A DNA stretch of 10,574 nt, from the NCBI GenBank assembly GCA_003024985.2, contig PXIH01S0080036.1; one strand, written 5' to 3'. A program made the position numbers and the translations under genes. Positions 1-6,449 of this stretch are shown in pieces; within the stretch, counting starts at the first letter, position 1; every line of letters starts with the position of its first letter. Source of the stretch: Euperipatoides rowelli (lineage: Eukaryota > Onychophora > Udeonychophora > Euonychophora > Peripatopsidae). The notes under the pieces are model-generated. The model saw nothing but the letters and a program-made list of their open reading frames with translations. It had not been told where the DNA came from and searched no databases.

Positions 1-6
1 CAGGAT

Positions 7-55
7 GGCAGCCATCTTGAATTTTCGACTTCGAAAATTCGGCCGCCATTTTGAA
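7..55. repeat. Direct repeat GGCNGCCATYTTGAA flanking a palindrome
   Basis: Two 15-bp copies of GGCNGCCATYTTGAA (7-21 and 41-55) match at 13 positions. Between them lies a perfect inverted repeat with 10-bp arms (19-28 and 31-40) and a 2-bp loop. Read on the minus strand, the copies contain AAGATGGCTGCC and AAAATGGCGGCC, which resemble the YY1 zinc-finger site. The structure is seen directly. Whether it is part of a dispersed repeat or a regulatory site is inference; similar GGCCGCCATTTTG strings are common in animal interspersed repeats. Confidence 0.5.
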
Positions 56-339
56 AAGACCCGGATTGGGCCAGAACGCACATTTATTATCTACTGATGG
101 CAGTGCTGTACAAGGCAGAAATTAAGAAGACTGTTATATATACAGAAAAATAATACTTGTAATAATCATAACAGTATACGATATATATAATGTACATTGT
201 GTAAATAATGAAATATTGTAAATAACAATAGATAAAGACAAGCAGTTCCTCCGGAAGATTCTCAAAAAAAATAAAAAAAAGGCACACTTTCTACAACTCT
301 TACAAAAAANGCTGAATTCAATGCTTGGAATTTAAAAAG

Positions 340-478
340 AATGTCCACTGGTCACGTTAGAGAGGTGGTCTTTAATAAGAGGTAATTTGTCTAAAAAATT
401 TGATTGGTGCAAAGAAATTGTGGTGTTTAAAGGCAGGTGGTCTCTAATAGTAGGGGTCTCTCAAAACAGGTTTTGCTG
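340..478 (-). mobile_element. Probable pogo/Tigger-like DNA transposon terminus
   Basis: Read on the minus strand from 478, the sequence begins CAGCAAAACCTGTTTTGAGA, preceded by TA (479-480, plus strand), and carries two GACCACCT units (plus-strand aggtggtc at 363-370 and 434-441). A CAGnAAAACCT start flanked by TA, followed by GACCACCT sub-terminal units, is the pattern of many pogo/Tigger-type Tc1-mariner ends. The matching opposite end was not found, so it may lie outside the window or be deleted. The inner boundary given is approximate and no transposase is visible. Confidence 0.45.
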
Positions 479-1339
479 TACTACATAATTGACAAAATTA
501 ATAAAATGAATTTAATATATATTTTATAGCCTTAAAGTATATACCGTACTTTCTAAGATTATAAATTAAGCTAATTAAAGCATTTTTTCTTCCAACCGTT
601 TACATCAAAAATCACGTACTTCATACATATACAGTAAATAAAAGTAAACTATTACATATTTCAGAATGGACAAAAGAAATCAATGCAATAAAAAACAATT
701 TTAGGGCCTATAAATTAGTCAAAATATTTTTTTCTCATCATTTTCACCTCACCCCACCCCCCACCCCTCCCATCCTCTTTTAAAAAAATAAAAGATTAAC
801 TCAAAGTAAAATGTTTGTGTACTTTATTCATTGAAATATTAAGTTATTGGCTTAGGCCTATACAATAATAATAAATCTCCAGTCCTGAAAACACAAAAGT
901 ACAAACAAAGTAGAACTAGAAAGAAAAAAAAGGCAAATAAAAATATACCGTACATTCTTCTTCACAAACCTCCCCCCCAGACACGCATTATACATTCAAT
1001 TCAAAACCTTAAGAAAACATATTGTACAACAAAATGTTTTCATAAAATAAATATTTAATTATTTTTTTATACTTTACCACTGATAAAAGGTACCATATGT
1101 AACATTGGAAATGTTTTAAACTCCTATAATTAGTTATAAGTTTTTTAATGACATTTTATTTCATAAATTAAAAGCTTAAACTAATTGTAAATTTTCCATA
1201 CCTAGCAATGGGCTAGGAAAATAATTATTTTATGTCTTTATCCATTAATTGATGTCTTTTCTTTTTGCTATTGGCAGAGGCGTAGCATGACTGTTTGGTA
1301 CCCGGTGCTCAGTTGATTTTTGACACCCTCTTTAAAAAT

Positions 1340-1456
1340 ATTTTGATAACCTTTTTTTTTTTTTTAGTTGTCTGGACGTTTTGTTGACCGTTTGGCATAT
1401 TTTAATAAGCTTTTTTTTTTTTTAGTTGTCTGTATGTTTTGTTAACCATCTATTGC
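1340..1456. repeat. Two-copy T-rich tandem repeat (58-59 bp unit)
   Basis: Two adjacent units (1340-1398 and 1399-1456) share the order attttnataa, a run of T, agttgtctg, gttttgtt, and end near gcat. They differ at scattered positions and in T-run length. They lie inside the hAT-like element and probably arose by local duplication. Confidence 0.65.
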
Positions 1457-1500
1457 ATATTAACACAACAACGATGCACTCCCCCCCCCCATCACAATCG

Positions 1501-1613
1501 ACTCTGCACCCTTACATCCCACACAGCTGTACACCCTTACCTACAACCCTACACCCTCACACCCAACCCTGCACCCTCACACCTAACCCTGCACCCTAAC
1601 ACCCCACCCTACC
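1501..1613. repeat. C-rich minisatellite, 20-bp period
   Basis: A tandem array with a 20-bp unit, approximately ACCCTGCACCCTCACACCYA. Clear units begin at 1546, 1566, 1586 and 1606 (partial). An outlying unit is at 1501-1520 and a 25-bp variant at 1521-1545. The plus strand is almost free of G. It resembles telomeric CCCTAA only superficially and is interior to the hAT-like element. Confidence 0.7.
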
Positions 1614-1684
1614 AATAAAAAAAAAAAATTTTTGGCACTCCCCCTGTGGTGGTACCCGGGGCGGACGCCCCCCCTAGCTATTGG

Positions 1685-2615
1685 TAATAAATATGTCTGC
1701 TGTTTTAACGGTTATGGGATTGGGCCAGTTTGAAGATTTTGTAAAGTTTATGACAAAGAGTTTAATTTACGTTGCTTTGGATTACTTCTACACATGCAGT
1801 TCTTAAATTAGCTTTAAGTTTTTCTTTGACAAGCATTTTTCTTTAAAAAATTTAGTGTTCTCTTGAATGTGACATTGTTCATTTAATTATTTACTATGAA
1901 GCCAAATGAAAGAAACAACATAGCAATGCAAATAATTCTGCCTGTGGCATGTTCCATGGTTACCGAATAATAATGAGGCTAACAATTCAAATACTAAAAA
2001 AAAAAAAATAGATTAATTTTATATTTCTATATGTCCTTGCTAATGAAAATGTATTAATGCCTTTTTAAATTAATTTGATATTAGTTTAAAGATTGGAAAG
2101 AAAAAAATAAGATGAAATAAAATTATTCCTTTTCAGTTTTCTATCAAAGAATACAAAGTAAGAGGGATAGACTTATTATCCAACCATGGAAATTTTAAAA
2201 AGGTTATTAAGACTGCACTTTAGTTTCCTTTTTAAAATCCTGTATGTACTGCTCAATCACTAATATGACAATCTAGAAATAAGATGTCTAGAAGTTACCC
2301 CATAAAAACATTTATAGAGGTAGTGCGCGGATGGCAATCACCACCTAGCCACCCTAAGTAATCCGTCCCTGGATAGTAATCTCTTAACGGGAGTTCTAAG
2401 ATGGCCAGCAGACTTTTTGATAATACCATTTAATTGATTGATTACATTGAAGACGTTGAGAAATATTAAAAAAACAAGATGGCATAATTATGAGAAATGT
2501 TTGTTTTTTAAGCAGTCTAGACTAAAAAGAGTGTTTCTTTTAAAAAAATAAAGTTTAATTATCCAACAAAACAAAATTATAATAGTATTTTGGAAATGAA
2601 ACAAATAAAAATTTG
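1685..2615. other. AT-rich non-coding stretch before the retrotransposon
   Basis: No gene is supported. A 37-codon open stretch from the ATG at 1693 has no recognisable similarity. The only compositional break is a less AT-rich patch at about 2325-2410, listed separately for its transposon-like end at 2373. Confidence 0.5.
2325..2373 (+). mobile_element. Possible hAT-like transposon right end (fragment)
   Basis: This less AT-rich patch ends in CCTAAGTAATCCGTCCCTG. Read inwards on the minus strand it begins CAGGGACGGATTACTTAGGG, resembling the CAGGGnCGGAT start of many hAT ends. The next 8 bp are gatagtaa, but no matching left end or duplication partner was found. The call rests on motif resemblance alone. 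Confidence 0.22.
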
Positions 2616-2620
2616 ATAAC
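2616..2620. repeat. 5-bp target site duplication, left copy (ataac)
   Basis: ataac directly precedes the 5' LTR and is repeated exactly at 6445-6449, directly after the 3' LTR. Five base pairs is the usual duplication length for copia-class integrases. It shows that this is one integration event with both outer ends intact. Confidence 0.92.
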
Positions 2621-3137
2621 TGTTATTAATCGGCAATTGTATATGATTTTTATTATACATGATTTATTTGGTTTAATGTTATATTACATATTTATTGTTT
2701 TTTAATTCTTTACTGCATTATAAACTCTAAAATTATTAGTTTTAAATGTATTAACGATTATCAACATTTGTCAGGAAAATAATTTTTTCATCCCAGAATT
2801 CAATAGTAACTAAAATTGTAGTATCCGATTATCTTACTGTAGCATGGAAGCCATTCTGACAATGTGCCTGTGAAGATATGTTTGTTGATTAATAGTTAGT
2901 AATAAATATTTTAGTTTGATAGTATTAAGTTAATGGTCGTTTAAATGATTTATGAGTTTATTGAGTGAAATTATATCAAGGATTTGAAATTAAATGTGGT
3001 ACAGAAACATCGTGTTGAAAACAAATTAATAAGTGCAATCCAGCCTACATGGGAAAATATCCAGTCAATCCAACGTAATCTATGCATGAATAAAACAAAG
3101 TATCTGAAGTGGTGAAAGCAAACGAATAGTGTATACT

Positions 3138-3146
3138 CAGGTGAGT
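3138..3146 (+). promoter_or_regulatory. Consensus 5' splice donor in the 5' LTR
   Basis: CAG/GTGAGT matches the animal U1 donor consensus perfectly, and it is conserved in the 3' LTR at 6255-6263. If transcription starts upstream in the LTR, this could splice element or readthrough transcripts into downstream exons. Use of the site is inference. Confidence 0.4.
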
Positions 3147-3219
3147 GAACTTTGATTTCTGATTAATACAGTGTGGATTAAATATATGCATTTAAGCTTT
3201 AGACATAACGTAAGCCACG

Positions 3220-3237
3220 TGGTGACCCCGACCTGAT
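3220..3237 (+). other. tRNA-Trp primer-binding-site-like sequence inside the 5' LTR
   Basis: TGGTGACCCCGACCTGAT matches the complement of the 3' end of animal tRNA-Trp, including the TGG opposite the post-transcriptional CCA tail, at 17 of 18 positions (mismatch at 3233). This is the primer site used by Rous sarcoma virus and, as I recall, by CsRn1-type Ty3/gypsy elements. It is preceded by CCACG, which could be an LTR end plus a 2-bp spacer, and followed 11 bp later by the purine tract AAAAGGGGA (3249-3257). Its position inside a copia LTR suggests capture of a piece of another retroelement. Confidence 0.6.
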
Positions 3238-3331
3238 CTTTGATTTACAAAAGGGGACTATACAGAAGTTTATTAATAGTTTAATTCATTATTCAACGAA
3301 ATCCCATAAATTTTATATATAATTATCAACA

Positions 3332-3344
3332 GGGTTATGGGCCC
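3332..3344 (+). other. Primer binding site for initiator tRNA-Met (half-tRNA type)
   Basis: GGGTTATGGGCCC starts directly after the CA of the 5' LTR. It is the complement of the anticodon stem-loop of eukaryotic initiator tRNA-Met (GGGCCCATAACCC), not of the tRNA 3' end. Drosophila copia is primed by a 5' half of this tRNA cleaved in the anticodon loop, and its primer site has the same sequence. Minus-strand DNA synthesis would begin here. The match ends after 13 bp. Confidence 0.88.
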
Positions 3345-3382
3345 TGTATTAAATTAATTTATTATAAATAAACAGTGAAAAA

Positions 3383-4018
3383 ATGGAGAATAAAGCAATC
3401 ACAATAACTAAGCTAAATGGATAAAACTATTTTATATGGAAAATAAAAATGCAACTTCTGTTGCAGAAATAAAAATTGTGGAAAATTGTGAACGAAGATC
3501 CACCCACCACTAATGTGGAAGAATGGCAGATAAAAGACCAAAGGGCTAGGGCCACGATAGGCCTAGCAATTGAGGACAAAATTATTATTCTAATTATGAA
3601 TTGTGTTACTGCAAGGCAGACCTGGAATAAACTCCAGCTTACCTACAAGCATGCAAATTTGTCAAACAAGCTATACATGTTAAAAAGATTATACGGTAGT
3701 AAGTATGAAATGTACAAAAATATGGAAGACTATCTTAACGGGGTAAAAGAGCTATCAGAGAGATTACGTAATATAGGGGAAACCATAAAAGATAGTCACT
3801 TAGTGACTGTTTTACTAGGCGGATTACCATATACCTTTGATCCTCTCATAACTTCCATGGAAGCCAGGACAGAAAGAGAACTATCACTGGATTTCGTTAC
3901 AAGCAAATTGAGAGATGAAGCCTCAAGGAAAGAAGGACAAACCACCAGCGAGGGGCAACCTGAAACAGTTATGTCCACTTATGAAAGAAGAGGACCAGGA
4001 ATGAGAAGGAGAGAATAA
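3383..4018 (+). pseudogene. Copia-type gag (capsid) gene, broken
   Basis: The first plausible ATG is at 3383, about 50 bp after the primer site, and opens with MENKAITITKLNG. Stops TAA at 3422 and 3470 interrupt the first 30 codons; the frame then stays open to TAA at 4016-4018. The product would be the structural Gag protein that packages element RNA into cytoplasmic particles. The open part fits the UBN2/gag-polypeptide family of copia elements: a TWNKL motif with a following Y (about 3622-3645), a MEDYLNGVKEL stretch (3722-3754) and LLGGLPYTFDPLI (about 3812-3850). The zinc knuckle that normally closes Gag lies in the next frame, so the frame changes between about 3980 and 4016. No classic slippery heptamer is evident there, so mutation is likelier than programmed frameshifting. 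Confidence 0.85.
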
Positions 4019-4575
4019 TTTGCTATAATTGTGGGGGAGAGGGCCATGTCAGAAGAAATTGCAGAAGACAGCCTATGAATACATCAACAAGGGAACCTAA
4101 CCACAGAGGGAGAGACCGCAGATCTTCAGGAGATCATGGCTCATATAGTGGAATTATGACCAGTGAGTCAGAATTGGACGATTATATAAACTTGACTCAG
4201 GAATGGGCACTGTCGGGTAGTGACGAAGAAAATTCTGAGATAAATACCATGTGGATTCTTGACTCAGGGGTGAGTGCCCATATGAACCATTATAGAAAGG
4301 AATTTAAAGACTACCAGGAATTAAAAAATCCTATACACATCAAACTGGTAAATAGTAAAAATGTTAAAGCTGAAGGAAAGGGGAAAATCAACTTAAGATT
4401 CCTCACTCAAGACAACAATATAAATGTATTAACCCTAAAGGAAGTACTATATGTTCCACAACTGAAAACTAAACTTCTATCAGTGAAAGCTCTTTGTCAT
4501 TGTTCACATTACGTTGTAACATTTGATAAACACAGTTGTGTTATATCTAAGGATGACAGTAGTAATCAAGTGTAG
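4009..4575 (+). pseudogene. Gag zinc knuckle and aspartic protease segment
   Basis: This frame (position modulo 3 = 1) is shifted relative to the upstream gag. It opens with a CCHC zinc knuckle (C-x2-C-x4-H-x4-C, CYNCGGEGHVRRNC, 4021-4062), the RNA-binding nucleocapsid motif. A polar linker follows, then a copia-type retropepsin. The protease active site is WILDSGVSAHM with the catalytic Asp at 4261-4263; most copia proteases have DSGAS, so Val replaces Ala. A VLYVPQLKTKLLSV stretch (about 4447-4488) is the conserved second half of the domain. The protease cuts the Gag-Pol polyprotein inside particles. The frame ends at TAG 4573-4575, followed at once by TAG and TGA, while the adjacent frame (from about 4571) stays open, indicating an indel near 4565. 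Confidence 0.87.
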
Positions 4576-4665
4576 TAGTGACACTAATGTGTTCACATTA
4601 GCTACAATACCCACAAGGGAGTCTCATAGTGTAGCTATTGCCATCCCATGTACAGTGTACACACA
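4571..4665 (+). pseudogene. Linker between protease and integrase, in a shifted frame
   Basis: The frame modulo 3 = 2 is the one that stays open between the protease and the integrase zinc domain; its residues (for example NVFTLATIPTRES) read as a normal protein. The frame returns to modulo 3 = 1 just before the tryptophan-histidine pair at 4666-4671. Two opposite single-step frame changes therefore bracket this piece. It has no catalytic motif. Confidence 0.55.
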
Positions 4666-5691
4666 TGGCACTGAAGATTGGGCCACAGGGGATTGGAGGC
4701 TATTAGGACAATGCCTAAGAAAAGAGTAGCCCAAAAACTGGAAATCTTAGAATGCAAACACGAGGATTTCTGTCATATGTGTTCCAGAAGCAAAATGACA
4801 AGACCATTTAAAACATCAACAGAAGGAGCAAATAAACCCTTTAAAGTAATGGTTACAGACTTGTGTGGCCCAATTGAGCCAAGCACATGAAGAGGCTGAA
4901 AATACATTCACACCCTCACGGATGAATACTCTGGTTATGGCAAGTTGAACTTTTGAGATATAAAGATGAGGCATTATAATACATACAGGATGCACTGAAT
5001 AGAGGATTTAACCAGTTTGGGTACTACCCGGAAGTGCTAAGATCTGACGGGGGTGGGGAATTCTGTAATCAAGTGGTGGATTCATTTTTGAATTCCAAGG
5101 GCATAGTGCACCAAATTATCGTAGCAAATAATCCTGAACAAAATGGAAAAGCAGAGAGTTAATAGGACTCTCTTGGAGTCAATGAGGAATATGATTAAAG
5201 AAAAGAATGCGCCACTGGCCCTGTGGGGTGAGGCAGCATTGACAGCCGTATATGTTCACAATAGGATGTCTTCCAAACTAAAGGTTACTCCATATGAACA
5301 GTGGTTTCACAGAGTGCCAAAGCTGGACCACTTGCAAACTTTTGGTTGCATAGCTTATGCACATGTACCGAAAAATTACAGAAAGAAACTAGACGACACT
5401 GGATTAAGGGGAATAATGGTAGGGTATGGATTGAAGTGCAAGGGGTATAGAATTTGGGTTCCCGGATCATTGAAAATTATTAATTCAACCAGTGTGACCT
5501 TCAATGAGGATTCTTTGCCCCTGAATACAGAACCACATAAGGAAGCAAACACACAAGACAATACAATGGTGTTCAGATTGAATGAAGAAACAGAAATGGT
5601 GAAAAAAGCGAAAATTAATGAGGAAAGACTTATTCCAAGAAGGTCAGAACGTTCTAACTTGGGAAAACCAGCTATTAGACTGTCTTACTGA
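4666..5691 (+). pseudogene. Copia-type integrase, frameshifted, with conserved C-terminal tail
   Basis: The integrase inserts element cDNA into chromosomes. The N-terminal zinc-binding region shows WH (4666-4671), a TGA stop at 4672-4674, then RLGH (4675-4686) and C-x2-C (Cys at 4771 and 4780). The catalytic triad is spread over two frames: Asp in TDLCGP (4858-4860), Asp in LRSDGGGEF (5046-5048) and Glu in GKAE (5154-5156). The last two are separated by exactly 35 residues, the D,D35,E spacing. Stops lie at 4888, 4897 and 4977. The frame changes near 4952 in a T run, and near 5157, probably by loss of two bases from an AG run. From 5158 to TGA 5689-5691 the frame is open and carries the copia tail: LWGEA, TPYEQWF, HLQTFGCIAYAHVP, GIMVGYG, KGYRIW, and RRSERSNLGKPAIRLSY at the end. 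Reverse transcriptase should follow and does not. Confidence 0.9.
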
Positions 5692-5716
5692 ATAATTATT
5701 AAGGGTTGCCGATTAT

Positions 5717-5723
5717 GGGGGAG
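5717..5723 (+). other. Polypurine tract (GGGGGAG) before the 3' LTR
   Basis: GGGGGAG directly abuts the TG of the 3' LTR. This is the usual position and form of the RNase H-resistant primer for plus-strand DNA synthesis in copia elements. It is intact although the reverse transcriptase gene is missing, so the element kept its cis-acting replication signals. Confidence 0.85.
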
Positions 5724-6254
5724 TGTTATTAATCGGCAATTGTATATGATTTTTATTATACATGATTTCTTTTATTTTGTTTAATGTTATATTACATATT
5801 TATTGTTTTTTAATTCTTTACTGCATTATAAACTCTAAAATTATTAGTTTTAAATGTATTAACGATTATCGACATTTATGTCAGGAAAATAATTTTTTCA
5901 TCCCAGAATTCAATAGTAACTAAAATTGTAGTATCCGATTATCTTACTGTAGCATGGAAGCCATTCTGACAATGTGTGTGTGCAGATATTGATATTTTTG
6001 TTAATAGTTAGTAATAAATATTTTAGTTTGATAGTATTAAGTTAATGGTCATTTAAATGATTTAAGAGTTTATTGAGTGAAATTATATCAAGGATTTGAA
6101 ATTAAATGTGGTACGGAAACATTGTGTTGAAAACAAAGAAATAAGTGTAATCTAGCCTACATGGGAAAATATCCAGTCAATCCAACGTAATCTATGCTAT
6201 GCATGAATAAAACAAAGTATCTGAAGTAGTGAAAGCAAACGAATAGTGTATACT

Positions 6255-6263
6255 CAGGTGAGT
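6255..6263 (+). promoter_or_regulatory. Consensus 5' splice donor in the 3' LTR
   Basis: CAG/GTGAGT, identical to the copy at 3138-3146. In the 3' LTR it faces flanking host DNA, so readthrough transcripts could be spliced to a host exon to the right. No plus-strand host exon was recognised downstream. Confidence 0.35.
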
Positions 6264-6332
6264 GAACTTTGATTTCTAATACAGTGTTGATTAAATATAT
6301 TCATTTAAGCTTTAGACAAACCGTAAGCCACG

Positions 6333-6350
6333 TGGTGACCCCGACCCGAT
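6333..6350 (+). other. tRNA-Trp primer-binding-site-like sequence inside the 3' LTR
   Basis: TGGTGACCCCGACCCGAT matches the tRNA-Trp 3'-end complement at 16 of 18 positions. It shares one mismatch with the 5' LTR copy, so that change predates insertion; the second is private to this copy. Confidence 0.58.
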
Positions 6351-6444
6351 CTTTGATTTACAAAAGGGGACTATACTGAAGTTTATTAATAGTTTAATTC
6401 ATTATTCAACGAAATCCCATAAATTTTATATATAATTATCAACA

Positions 6445-6449
6445 ATAAC
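6445..6449. repeat. 5-bp target site duplication, right copy (ataac)
   Basis: An exact match to 2616-2620, directly after the 3' LTR terminal CA. Confidence 0.92.

Larger units (their letters stand above)
1..1266. other. AT-rich non-coding stretch left of the first hAT-like element
   Basis: No gene can be supported here. The DNA is strongly AT-rich, with A and T runs, a C-rich patch near 748-778 and one undetermined base at 310. Two items inside are listed separately: the repeat at 7-55 and the transposon end at about 340-478. A short minus-strand stretch (about 219-263) resembles the start of an F-box and is discussed as a finding; it is too short and too poorly continued to call a gene. 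Confidence 0.6.
1275..1676. mobile_element. Short hAT-like non-autonomous element with 8-bp target duplication
   Basis: The 402-bp segment is flanked by the identical 8-mer gctattgg (1267-1274 and 1677-1684), the duplication length made by hAT transposases. Its left end reads CAGAGGCGTAGC. The right end, read inwards on the minus strand, starts TAGGGGGGGCGTCC, so the terminal inverted repeats are imperfect (shared core GRGGCGT). A ggtacccgg motif lies near each end in direct orientation. There is no transposase; the interior is two T-rich 58-59 bp repeats and a 20-bp C-rich tandem array. The perfect duplication supports a single insertion event. The hAT class is inferred from duplication length and end sequence. 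Confidence 0.6.
2621..3331 (+). repeat. 5' long terminal repeat (711 bp)
   Basis: Begins TGTTATTAATCGGC and ends ATTATCAACA, the canonical TG...CA form. It matches 5724-6444 along its full length with roughly 25 substitutions and five or six short indels by eye, about 3-4% divergence plus indels. Visible sites are AATAAA polyadenylation signals at 2901-2906 and 3089-3094, a consensus splice donor at 3138-3146, a tRNA-Trp primer-site-like sequence at 3220-3237 and a purine tract at 3249-3257. No confident TATA box or R-region boundary can be placed. Confidence 0.93.
2621..6444 (+). mobile_element. Ty1/copia-class LTR retrotransposon, decayed and lacking RT and RNase H
   Basis: A complete insertion of 3824 bp. 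In order it has: 5' LTR, primer binding site, broken gag, zinc knuckle, aspartic protease, integrase, polypurine tract and 3' LTR. Copia class is shown by integrase following protease and by the typical conserved integrase C-terminal tail (5200-5691). In intact copia elements reverse transcriptase and RNase H follow, but here the frame stops at 5689-5691 and the LTR starts 32 bp later, so that whole module is absent. The internal region is only 2392 bp. Premature stops lie at 3422, 3470, 4672, 4888, 4897 and 4977, with frame changes near 4000, 4565, 4665, 4952 and 5157. It cannot make its own reverse transcriptase. It may be a deletion derivative or part of a non-autonomous family. Confidence 0.93.
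5724..6444 (+). repeat. 3' long terminal repeat (721 bp)
   Basis: Starts TGTTATTAATCGGC and ends ATTATCAACA, like the 5' LTR. Length differences come from short indels, for example near 5768, 5877, 5990, 6196 and 6278. AATAAA signals are at 6013-6018 and 6206-6211. The splice donor (6255-6263), the tRNA-Trp-like site (6333-6350) and the purine tract (6362-6370) are all present, so these features were in the LTR before the element inserted. Confidence 0.93.

Noticed and set aside
87-287. A 66-codon minus-strand open frame as a small membrane protein.
   Set aside because: The Tyr/Ile-rich content follows from AT-rich repeats of tat and ata. Only the short F-box-like start is of any note and it is reported as a weak finding.
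1546-1613. An interstitial telomere repeat suggested by CCCTAA strings.
   Set aside because: The period is 20 bp, not 6, and the array sits inside a small transposon with its own target duplication.
1693-1806. A 37-codon open stretch from ATG at 1693.
   Set aside because: It is short, has no recognisable family and no supporting splice signals.
3306-3325. A TATA box near the end of the LTR (TTTTATATATAA).
   Set aside because: It lies within about 10 bp of the LTR end, so transcription would start outside the LTR, which is incompatible with retrotransposon replication. The region is simply AT-rich.
3476-3478. TTG at 3476 as a gag start codon.
   Set aside because: It is not a eukaryotic start here. 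The frame extends upstream through two stops to a well-placed ATG at 3383 with copia Gag-like residues on the way.
3796-3978. Minus-strand open frames overlapping gag and integrase (also at 5285-5470 and 5376-5561).
   Set aside because: They are antisense shadows of the clearly recognisable retrotransposon coding frames.
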